Shown piece by piece: positions 8,825 through 14,598 of a stretch of 14,598 nt of DNA. Position numbers and translations under genes: made by a program. The stretch comes from Peptococcaceae bacterium. Lineage in GTDB: Bacteria; Bacillota; Peptococcia; Peptococcales; Peptococcaceae. Under the pieces are notes generated by a model. The model had not been told where the DNA came from, did not search any database, and worked only from the letters and a program-made list of their open reading frames with translations. The stretch is from positions 1 through 14,598 of the forward strand of contig CAAEKP010000006.1 of assembly GCA_900756555.1 (NCBI GenBank), in the 5' to 3' direction. Position 1 is the stretch's first letter; the number at the start of each line of letters is the position of its first letter.

Positions 8825-8853
8825 TTGTATAATGTATTTTCTTTCGCTATAAT
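8825..8853 (+). promoter_or_regulatory. Sigma-A-type promoter of the glycyl radical enzyme cassette
   Basis: TTGTAT (8825-8830) and a consensus TATAAT (8848-8853) are separated by exactly 17 bases. Transcription would start near 8860, giving a leader of about 77 bases before the ATG at 8937. This is the best plus-strand promoter in the region and the only convincing one for the three genes that follow. Confidence 0.75.
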
Positions 8854-8869
8854 AAAGGCAAGTTAAGCG

Positions 8870-8887
8870 TTGAGGGTTATCCCTCAA
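8870..8887 (+). promoter_or_regulatory. Perfect palindrome just downstream of the transcription start
   Basis: TTGAGGGTTATCCCTCAA is a 7-bp perfect inverted repeat with a TTAT loop, lying roughly at +10 to +27 of the predicted transcript. In DNA it sits where a repressor operator would block initiation; in RNA it would form a 5' hairpin that may protect the message. No U-tract follows, so it is not an attenuator of the intrinsic-terminator type. Confidence 0.55.
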
Positions 8888-8936
8888 TAAAAATATACTT
8901 ATAATTCACTCAATTAAGAAAGGATGATTTTCCACC

Positions 8937-11441
8937 ATGACACAACCAATCGAATGTTGTTACTCTCCACATGAACAGCACATCATGGATGCTGCTGCTG
9001 GGGACACAAGCTACAAAAAAGGCAGAGAAAGAATTTACAAAATTTTAGACCGTAACCAGAACTTAAAACCAGTTATCGATGCTGAACGTGCAAAATACTT
9101 CACAGAATCCATGGCTCAGACCGAAGGTGAACACCTGACACTGAGATGGGCAAAAGCTATGATGAACATCGCTAAAAACATCACAGTTTATGTAGAAGAA
9201 GATAACTTACTGGCTGGTCGTATTGGCTGCCAGGGTCGTTATGGTATTCTGTATCCTGAACTGGACGGCGATATCTTTGAAGAAGCTATCAAATTGCTGC
9301 CAACACGTGTTACCTCTCCATTCAACATGACACAGGAAACTGTTGACACAATTCTGAACGACATCGCTCCATACTGGGATGCTAAAACAGGCAGAGGCAA
9401 AACATTCTTCAATGACTTATATGATGCACTGCCAGAAGATACTTTAAAAGTAACTTATGAACCATCCGCTAAATCTACTTCCAGATTTATCGTAAATGAA
9501 ACTGCTTCTTTCCGTTCCTCCAACCAGTGGGTTCCAGACTATGAAAAAGTTCTGAAAAGAGGTTTCAAAGGTCTGAAAGAAGAAGCTCAGGCTAAATTAG
9601 ATGCTCTGGATCCATTTGATCCACTGGACAACGTAAACCAGAAACCATTCTACGAAGCAATCGTAATTCTGTGCGACGCTATCGTACTGTGGGCTAATCG
9701 TTACGCTGATCTGTATGAAAAAGAAGCTGAAAAATGCGCTGACCCTGTACGTAAACAGGAAATGGTAGACATCGCTGCTCGTTGCCGTTGGGTACCAGAA
9801 AACCCAGCTCGTGACTTCCGTGAAGCTTTACAGTCTCAGTGGTTCACACAGCTGTTCTCCCGTTTGGAACAGAAAACTGGTACAATCGTATCCAACGGTC
9901 GTATGGACCAGTATCTGTATCCATTCTACAAAGCTGACAAAGAAGCTGGCAAACTGACCGACGAACAGGCTATGGAATTACTGGAATGCATGTGGGTTGC
10001 TATGGCTCAGTTCATTGACCTGTACATGTCCGTAACTGGTGGTGCATTCAACGAAGGTTATGCTCACTGGGAAGCTGTTACAATCGGTGGCCAGACTCCA
10101 AAAGGCGAAGATGCTACTAACGATCTGACCTATCTGTTCCTGAGATCCAAACAGGAATTCCCATTACACTATCCAGACTTAGCTGCTCGTATTCATTCTC
10201 GTTCTCCACAGAGATACATTGAAGAATGCGCTAAAACAATTAAAGAAGGTTCCGGTTTCCCTAAACTGTTAAACGACGAAGAAATCGTTCTGCAGTTAGT
10301 ATCCAACGGTGCTAAAATCGAAGAAGCATATGACTATGCTGTATCCGGTTGCGCTGAAGCCAGAATGCCAAACCGTGACACCTTTACTTCCGGTGGTGTA
10401 TACATCAACTTTGCATCCGCAATTGAAATGATGATGTATAATGGTAGAACATTCAAAACTGGCGATGAATTACTGGGTCTGGAAACAGGCGAAGTTGAAA
10501 CCTTCAAAACTTGGGACGATGTATGGAATGCATACGTTGCTCAGGCTAGAAACCTGTTAAGACACGCTTTCATCCAGCAGAAAAACATCGACAGACTGCG
10601 TGAAAAACACTTTGCAGCTCCACTGTTGTCCTCCATGCATGACCTGTGCATGAAAGAAGGTCTGGATCTGCATACAGAATTTATCCCAGGTGGCGTTGAT
10701 ATCGGTTACTTTGAATCCATGGGCTTCGGTACTGTAGTTGACTCCCTGGCTGCTATCAAAAAATTAGTATTTGAAGATAAAGTTACTACTTTAGTAGAAA
10801 TCAGAGAAGCTATGAAAGCTAACTTTGAAGGCTACGAAGTATTAAGACAGCGTTTGTTGAACGCTCCTAAATATGGTAACAATGATCCATACGCTGATGA
10901 AATCGGTAAAGCTTGCGACTTAGTATGCTCCGAATTTACAGATAAATACTCCAAATCTCTGGGTATTGAATACTGCCTGCGTTATGTACCATTTACATCT
11001 CACGTACCATTCGGTAAAGTTGTAGGTGCTACACCTAACGGTCGTGTTGCTTACTTCCCACTGTCTGATGGTTCTTCCGCTTCCCATGGTTGCGATACTC
11101 ACGGCCCAACAGCAGTTCTGTTAAGTAACTATCACACCAAAAACCCAGGTTTCCATGACAGAGCTGCTCGTCTGCTGAACCTGAAATTTGACCCAAGTAC
11201 CGTAGCTGGTGAAGAAGGTACCAAGAAACTGGCTTCCTTCATCAGAACATGGTGTGACCTGAAACTGTGGCACGTACAGTTCAACGTAATCAACAAAGAA
11301 ACACTGATTGCTGCTCAGCAGAACCCAGACAGATACAGAGGCTTAATCGTTCGTATCGCTGGTTACAGTGCTTACTTCTGCGATCTGTCTCCAGCTCTGC
11401 AGGATGACCTGATTGCTCGTACACAGCAGACAACTATCTAA
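8937..11441 (+). CDS. islA: Glycyl radical enzyme, probable isethionate sulfite-lyase
   Basis: This 834-aa glycyl radical enzyme has the catalytic loop SGCAEAR (thiyl Cys472, Glu474) and the C-terminal radical motif RIAGYSAYF with Gly809. Pyruvate formate-lyase is excluded by the lack of a double cysteine. The residues I recall for Desulfovibrio isethionate sulfite-lyase (Arg189, Gln193, Trp374, Cys468, Glu470, Arg678, Phe682, Gly805) appear here as Arg193, Gln197 (in FRSSNQW), Trp378 (GYAHW), Cys472, Glu474, Arg682 and Phe686 (LRYVPF) and Gly809, always at +4. In that family the two arginines hold the sulfonate. The predicted reaction is isethionate to acetaldehyde plus sulfite, in the cytosol under anoxia. 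The ribosome site AAAGGA lies 12 bases before the ATG, rather far; no in-frame upstream start exists. Codon use is strongly biased (CCA, CGT/AGA, GGT), as in abundant proteins. Alternatives are the DHPS sulfolyase HpsG or an undescribed relative. Confidence 0.72.
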   Translation: MTQPIECCYSPHEQHIMDAAAGDTSYKKGRERIYKILDRNQNLKPVIDAERAKYFTESMAQTEGEHLTLRWAKAMMNIAKNITVYVEEDNLLAGRIGCQGRYGILYPELDGDIFEEAIKLLPTRVTSPFNMTQETVDTILNDIAPYWDAKTGRGKTFFNDLYDALPEDTLKVTYEPSAKSTSRFIVNETASFRSSNQWVPDYEKVLKRGFKGLKEEAQAKLDALDPFDPLDNVNQKPFYEAIVILCDAIVLWANRYADLYEKEAEKCADPVRKQEMVDIAARCRWVPENPARDFREALQSQWFTQLFSRLEQKTGTIVSNGRMDQYLYPFYKADKEAGKLTDEQAMELLECMWVAMAQFIDLYMSVTGGAFNEGYAHWEAVTIGGQTPKGEDATNDLTYLFLRSKQEFPLHYPDLAARIHSRSPQRYIEECAKTIKEGSGFPKLLNDEEIVLQLVSNGAKIEEAYDYAVSGCAEARMPNRDTFTSGGVYINFASAIEMMMYNGRTFKTGDELLGLETGEVETFKTWDDVWNAYVAQARNLLRHAFIQQKNIDRLREKHFAAPLLSSMHDLCMKEGLDLHTEFIPGGVDIGYFESMGFGTVVDSLAAIKKLVFEDKVTTLVEIREAMKANFEGYEVLRQRLLNAPKYGNNDPYADEIGKACDLVCSEFTDKYSKSLGIEYCLRYVPFTSHVPFGKVVGATPNGRVAYFPLSDGSSASHGCDTHGPTAVLLSNYHTKNPGFHDRAARLLNLKFDPSTVAGEEGTKKLASFIRTWCDLKLWHVQFNVINKETLIAAQQNPDRYRGLIVRIAGYSAYFCDLSPALQDDLIARTQQTTI

Positions 11442-11474
11442 TTAGTTGAATGTTAAAAACTTTATAAAAACTCT

Positions 11475-11505
11475 AAAATGGGCGGGCATTGTTCCCGCCC
11501 ATTTT
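11475..11505 (+). terminator. Strong hairpin between lyase and activase genes (partial terminator or processing site)
   Basis: AAAATGGGCGGG (11475-11486) pairs perfectly over 12 bp with CCCGCCCATTTT (11494-11505) around a 7-nt loop, 33 bases past the lyase stop and 60 before the activase ATG. The U-run is part of the stem, and GAGATTT follows rather than a clean U-tract. It could stop part of the transcripts or protect the 3' end of the lyase message, so that more lyase than activase is made. Confidence 0.75.
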
Positions 11506-11564
11506 GAGATTTCCCTCATTTTTTCAGGTATATTATTTTTTCTTAATTATAAGGAGGTGCAGCC

Positions 11565-12449
11565 ATGGAAGGTTGCGTATTTAACGTACAAAAATATTCT
11601 GTACATGACGGCCCTGGGATTCGTACCATCGTGTTCTTAAAAGGCTGTCCACTGCACTGCAAATGGTGCTGTAACCCTGAATCACAATTAGCAAAACCAC
11701 AGATTGCTTATAATCCAGAAAAATGTATCGGTGATGTTTGCATGCTGTGCGCTCAGGTTTGTCCACAGCAAAATATGTCTTTATTAGACGATAACCATGT
11801 TTGGATTAATCATCAGAACTGTATCCACTGTCTGGCTTGTGCAAATGCCTGTCCAGCGAAAGCAATCAACCTGTATGGTGAATATCACAACGCATCTTAC
11901 TTTATCGACAAAGTTGAAGAAGATGCTATTTTCTACTCCCGTTCCGAAGGCGGCTTAACACTGAGCGGCGGGGAACCAACCATGCAGGCTGCATTTGCTG
12001 TTGAACTGCTGAAAGAAGCTAAATCGCGCGGCATTACCACCGCTATTGAAACCTGTGGTGCAATTCCCTGGGAACAATGCCATGAAGTGTATGATTATCT
12101 GGATTTCATCCATTTTGATATCAAACACCTTAACTCTGAAAAACACAAGGAATGGACTGGTCAGGGGAACGAAATTATTCTGGATACCTTCCGCAAACAA
12201 CGTGAAGCACACCCAGATGTTCACTGTGTAGCCAGAACACCAATCATTCCAGGATTCAACGATACTGAAGAAGATATCGCTGCAATCCGCGATTTTGTTA
12301 AACAGTTCCCAAACACCAGCTATGAAGTACTGCGGTATCATCGTTACGGTTCCACTAAATATGGCTTTATTGGTCGTGACTACCCATTAGGTACAGAAGA
12401 TTTAGATGCTGAGCTTTTCAATCGTTTAAAAGAAATCAGCTTGCAGTAG
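11565..12449 (+). CDS. islB: Glycyl radical enzyme activating enzyme (radical SAM)
   Basis: This 294-aa radical SAM protein would install the glycyl radical on Gly809 of the upstream enzyme by cleaving S-adenosylmethionine. It opens with the activase signature HDGPGIRT (14-21), then the CxxxCxxC cluster motif at Cys28, Cys32 and Cys35, followed directly by Cys36. A ferredoxin-like insert carries two more four-cysteine sets, Cys54/59/62/66 and Cys86/89/92/96, as in activases of dehydratase- and lyase-type glycyl radical enzymes; the pyruvate formate-lyase activase lacks this insert. SGGEPT at 134-139 is the SAM-binding GGE motif. An ideal AAGGAGG seven bases before the ATG fixes the start. An overlapping frame opening at 11446 has no support. 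It follows the lyase gene by 123 bp, across a strong hairpin. The symbol depends on the lyase being IslA. Confidence 0.9.
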   Translation: MEGCVFNVQKYSVHDGPGIRTIVFLKGCPLHCKWCCNPESQLAKPQIAYNPEKCIGDVCMLCAQVCPQQNMSLLDDNHVWINHQNCIHCLACANACPAKAINLYGEYHNASYFIDKVEEDAIFYSRSEGGLTLSGGEPTMQAAFAVELLKEAKSRGITTAIETCGAIPWEQCHEVYDYLDFIHFDIKHLNSEKHKEWTGQGNEIILDTFRKQREAHPDVHCVARTPIIPGFNDTEEDIAAIRDFVKQFPNTSYEVLRYHRYGSTKYGFIGRDYPLGTEDLDAELFNRLKEISLQ

Positions 12450-12505
12450 ATTGCGCCTGCATAAGCAAACACTAGAAAATTTATCACAGAAGAGGTTTTG
12501 TTTTA

Positions 12506-13654
12506 ATGGATAATTTCTCAATTCAAACAAAAATTTATTTTGGGGACGATGTGTTAGAGCATCTGAGTGAATTAAACTGTAAAAAAGTTCTGATTGTTAC
12601 CGACCCTTTCATCGTAGAGAACGGTTTGTTGGACTTAATCGTGCATCCGCTTGAAAACGGTAAAATTGAATATCAGATTTTCAGTGATGTAGTGCCTGAT
12701 CCACCAATCACAAAAATTGTACTGGGTGTAAAAGCATTGCTGAATTACAAACCAGAAGTGCTTATCGCAGTGGGTGGTGGTTCTGCCATCGACTCTTCCA
12801 AGGCCATTCGTGAATTTGCCACAACAACAGAAGGTTATCCACGGATTCCTCTGATTGCCATTCCTACTACAAGTGGCACCGGATCTGAAGTTACTTCTTT
12901 TGCTGTTATTACTGACCCTGAAAAGCATATAAAATATCCTTTGATTTCCCCAAGTCTGCTGCCGGATGAAGCTATTCTGGATGCAGAGCTGGTGCGCAGT
13001 GTGCCACCTAAAATTACCGCAGACACCGGCATGGATGTATTCACCCATGCTTTGGAAGCATTCGTTAGTACAAACGAAAATGAATACGCTTCTGCGCTGG
13101 CTGAAAAAGCAATCCAGATTGTCGGCAATCATCTGCTGCGTGTTTACTATGACGGAAATGACATGGAATCCAGAAAGAAAATGCACTCCGCATCCTGCCT
13201 GGCAGGTCTGGCTTTCAACTCCGCTGGTTTGGGGTTGAACCATGGTATGGCACATGCACTGGGTGCAACATTCCATATTCCACATGGGCGTGCGAATGCA
13301 ATGCTACTGCCACACATCATTCAGTATAACTCCAACATCAACGAGCACAGTAAAAGCCAGCGTTCTTATCCACAGGTAGTTGAACGGTATTCTATTATTG
13401 CCAGAAATCTGGGACTGAACAGCTACAACGAAATTATGACTGTGCGTTCTTTGGCTAACTGGGTACAGTTTATGTTAAAAGAATTGGATATGCCATTATC
13501 CATCTCCCAGCTCGGAACAATTTCCAAGGAAGACTATTTTGCTGCTATCCCACATATGGCCGATGAAGCCCTGGCTGACAACTGCACCAAGAGTAATCCA
13601 CGGAAAGTAACTCGTGCCAATGTAGTAGAACTGTATAAACAACTCTGGTACTAA
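12506..13654 (+). CDS. Iron-dependent (group III) alcohol dehydrogenase, PduQ/EutG-like; acetaldehyde or sulfoacetaldehyde reductase
   Basis: This 382-aa protein belongs to the iron-containing alcohol dehydrogenases. The N-terminus (IYFGDDVLEHL) and NAD-binding region GGGSAIDSSKAI (90-101) are typical, with IPTTSGTGSEVT at 119-130. The metal ligands expected from FucO are Asp177, His181, His246 and His260, with His250 near the nicotinamide; all are present (GMDVFTH, NHGMAH, PHGRA). Overall it resembles the 1-propanol/ethanol dehydrogenases of propanediol and ethanolamine operons. In taurine and isethionate pathways, members of this family reduce sulfoacetaldehyde to isethionate. Here it could alternatively reduce the acetaldehyde released by the lyase to ethanol, regenerating NAD+. 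Which substrate it uses cannot be read from sequence. It lies 56 bp after the activase with no hairpin between, with an AGAGG site about ten bases before its ATG, and ends the operon. Confidence 0.9.
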   Translation: MDNFSIQTKIYFGDDVLEHLSELNCKKVLIVTDPFIVENGLLDLIVHPLENGKIEYQIFSDVVPDPPITKIVLGVKALLNYKPEVLIAVGGGSAIDSSKAIREFATTTEGYPRIPLIAIPTTSGTGSEVTSFAVITDPEKHIKYPLISPSLLPDEAILDAELVRSVPPKITADTGMDVFTHALEAFVSTNENEYASALAEKAIQIVGNHLLRVYYDGNDMESRKKMHSASCLAGLAFNSAGLGLNHGMAHALGATFHIPHGRANAMLLPHIIQYNSNINEHSKSQRSYPQVVERYSIIARNLGLNSYNEIMTVRSLANWVQFMLKELDMPLSISQLGTISKEDYFAAIPHMADEALADNCTKSNPRKVTRANVVELYKQLWY

Positions 13655-13705
13655 TAAAAAAACCCGTACCCACCAACAGATGAAATATCAAAACGAAGTA
13701 CAGGC

Positions 13706-13745
13706 AAACGGTCACACGAAATGAAACGTGTGACCGTTTTTCTAT
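13706..13745 (+). terminator. Intrinsic terminator of the cassette
   Basis: AAACGGTCACACG (13706-13718) and CGTGTGACCGTTT (13727-13739) form a perfect 13-bp stem with an 8-nt loop, followed by TTCTAT so that the transcript ends in a run of five or six U. It lies 52 bases past the dehydrogenase stop. On the other strand no U-tract follows, so it acts in the plus direction. It may have arrived with the adjacent IS. Confidence 0.88.
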
Positions 13746-13750
13746 GCATA

Positions 13751-14195
13751 CTATTTTCCTTTATATTTTTCAATTCGTTTATTTTGAGGAATTGGATATT
13801 CCTTGTAGCGAAGTTACAGATAAGACTTCTAAGCGTACTTCTGCAAGTGCCTTACAATAGGCCGTTCCCCACTGTAAAACCATATATAATCTTCAATCGC
13901 AAATCTTAATAAGGCTCCATCCACAATGTCATATAGTGGGTATGTTTCTGACTTAATAATCCCAAAATGCTTCAATCATTCCATTATCAATGCAATACCC
14001 AACTCTGGATATGGATTGTACTATTTCCGTTTCTTTCAGTTTACTTTGAAAAACAGTGTTTGTATAGCGGATCCCTCTATCACTATGAAAGATTGGTTTG
14101 ACATTCAGATTACCATGTAAAATATTTTAAATACTAATGCATTATCGCTACGATTGCTGATTGCATAGGCTACTGGATATTATAGAACATAATGA
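13751..14195 (-). pseudogene. IS3-family transposase (orfB, rve integrase domain), degenerate
   Basis: Joined across frames, the minus strand gives a recognisable IS3-family OrfB C-terminal half. YPVAYAISNRSDNALVFK (from about 14179) is followed by a frame break and loss near 14120. Then comes PIFHSDRG.RYTN with the second catalytic Asp (CAT codon of HSD at 14087-14085), SRVGYCIDNGMIEAFWD with the catalytic Glu, and a stop at 13955-13953. The next frame continues IIKSETYPLYDIVDGALLRF...YIWFYSGERP. Another shift gives LAEVRLEVLSVTS, and a last one EYPIPQNKRIEKYKGK, ending at the TAG at 13753-13751. At least four frame breaks and the missing N-terminal half mean it is inactive. No intact orfA is visible. 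Confidence 0.85.
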
Positions 14196-14230
14196 GCAAC
14201 CCCATAACAAGATGACTTATAAGAAAAATC

Positions 14231-14404
14231 CTAGTAAAACAGATTCGTTTCTTCTGTAACTGTATTGGTGAGATTGTTTTCTGTTGTCCTTCCACCGATA
14301 AGCGCTCTGCCTTCTCCTTCGTGTTCCGCACTATCTTTCTGGCAGCAGCCATAGCCACAGCTATGTTTTGTGCTTTCTTTTGTCTCGACTTTGACAACTT
14401 TCAT
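14231..14404 (-). pseudogene. N-terminal fragment of a group II intron-encoded reverse transcriptase/maturase
   Basis: A 57-codon frame begins at the ATG at 14404-14402, preceded by AGGAGA nine bases upstream, and stops at 14233-14231. The text (MKVVKVETKES... ending TENNLTNTVTEETNLFY) resembles the variable leader of intron-encoded proteins that runs up to the reverse transcriptase domain, but no reverse transcriptase motif is reached. The frame breaks off against the IS3 remnant, consistent with truncation of the intron. An overlapping frame (KSRQKKAQNIAVAM...) is open over the same stretch but has only a TTG start. The assignment rests on recall of similar intron leaders plus the RNA-like segment just upstream, so it is moderate. 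Confidence 0.5.
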
Positions 14405-14598
14405 TGACTCTCATCTCCTATGGTTCAGCCCTTCACAGGCAGTATATATTTTTTCCCATCCTGCTACTATGGCTTCTGCTGACTTCTCACAGTAAATCTT
14501 GTTTCAACCATGCTCATAAATAAGTCCTCATGTCTGTGAGACCTCCCCAGGTAAGAACGCAGTCTTTCCCTCCATCTACCTGCCACATCTACTGCAAA
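14405..14598 (-). mobile_element. 5' (ribozyme) portion of a truncated group II intron
   Basis: Read on the minus strand, this stretch contains GTGAGAAGTCAGCAGAAGCC followed by ATAGTAG, and GAAGGGCTGAACC just before the candidate reading frame. I recognise these as resembling the conserved segment that precedes the maturase gene in many Firmicute group II introns (GTGAGAAGTCAGCAGAGG, CATAGTA, GAAGGACTGAAC). The segment also contains CCTGGGGAGGTCTCACAGACATGAGG, written here only as CTGGGGAGGTCTCAC (14543-14557) and its continuation. The intron 5' end lies beyond the window; the 3' half, with domain V, is missing here. No competing protein-coding reading is convincing. Confidence 0.55.

Noticed and set aside
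8937..11441. Annotation as pyruvate formate-lyase (formate acetyltransferase)
   Set aside because: The active-site loop has one cysteine (SGCAEAR) where pyruvate formate-lyase has two adjacent ones, and the activase carries a ferredoxin-like insert that the pyruvate formate-lyase activase lacks.
11446..11640. Short plus-strand open frame overlapping the start of the activase
   Set aside because: It covers the intergenic hairpin and overlaps the activase, which has a far better ribosome site and clear radical SAM motifs.
8937..13654. DHPS dehydratase module (HpfG-HpfH-HpfD), which has the same three-gene content
   Set aside because: The dehydratase-type enzymes are, as I recall, shorter (about 790 aa, like glycerol dehydratase), whereas all the recalled IslA residues match here at one offset. 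It remains the main alternative, with HpsG, until a tree is built.
13721..14120. Plus-strand open frames of about 60 codons after the cassette terminator
   Set aside because: They overlap the terminator hairpin or are antisense to the transposase remnant and have no supporting features.

Overview
The window looks like chromosomal DNA of a low-to-mid GC anaerobic Firmicute. A block of housekeeping genes on the minus strand (glmU, prs, pth, mfd, then a parvulin-type foldase lipoprotein) follows the order commonly seen in Bacilli, Clostridia and Negativicutes, but lacks the ctc (L25-like) gene often found between prs and pth. Oxygen-sensitive glycyl-radical and radical-SAM enzymes on the plus strand imply anaerobic life. 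A gut-type non-sporing anaerobe, perhaps an Acidaminococcaceae/Phascolarctobacterium-like Negativicute, is a guess from gene order and style only.

Layout: 1-568 is the 5' part of a Sel1-repeat protein gene (minus strand, cut by the window edge). 639-1685 is a PrsA/SurA-type peptidyl-prolyl isomerase lipoprotein, 1750-5289 mfd, 5333-5896 pth, 6046-6999 prs and 7147-8505 glmU, all minus strand. A 431-bp divergent intergenic region (8506-8936) carries a good sigma-A-type promoter and palindromes in front of a plus-strand cassette: a glycyl radical enzyme (8937-11441), its activating enzyme (11565-12449) and an iron-dependent alcohol dehydrogenase (12506-13654), closed by a strong terminator hairpin (13706-13739). 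From 13751 to the window end lie decayed mobile elements on the minus strand: an IS3-family transposase with several frame breaks, abutting the truncated 5' part of a group II intron with the first codons of its reverse transcriptase.

The most interesting part is the plus-strand cassette. Every active-site residue I recall from isethionate sulfite-lyase (IslA/IseG) is found in the 834-aa glycyl radical enzyme at a constant offset of +4, which points to a C-S lyase that splits isethionate into acetaldehyde and sulfite. The neighbouring PduQ/EutG-like dehydrogenase could either make isethionate from sulfoacetaldehyde or reduce the released acetaldehyde to ethanol. No sulfonate transporter, taurine aminotransferase, acetaldehyde dehydrogenase or sulfite reductase lies in the window, so the cassette looks like a minimal, self-contained C2-sulfonate electron-sink module next to cell-wall and nucleotide housekeeping genes. 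The strong hairpin between the lyase and activase genes may hold activase levels well below those of the lyase.
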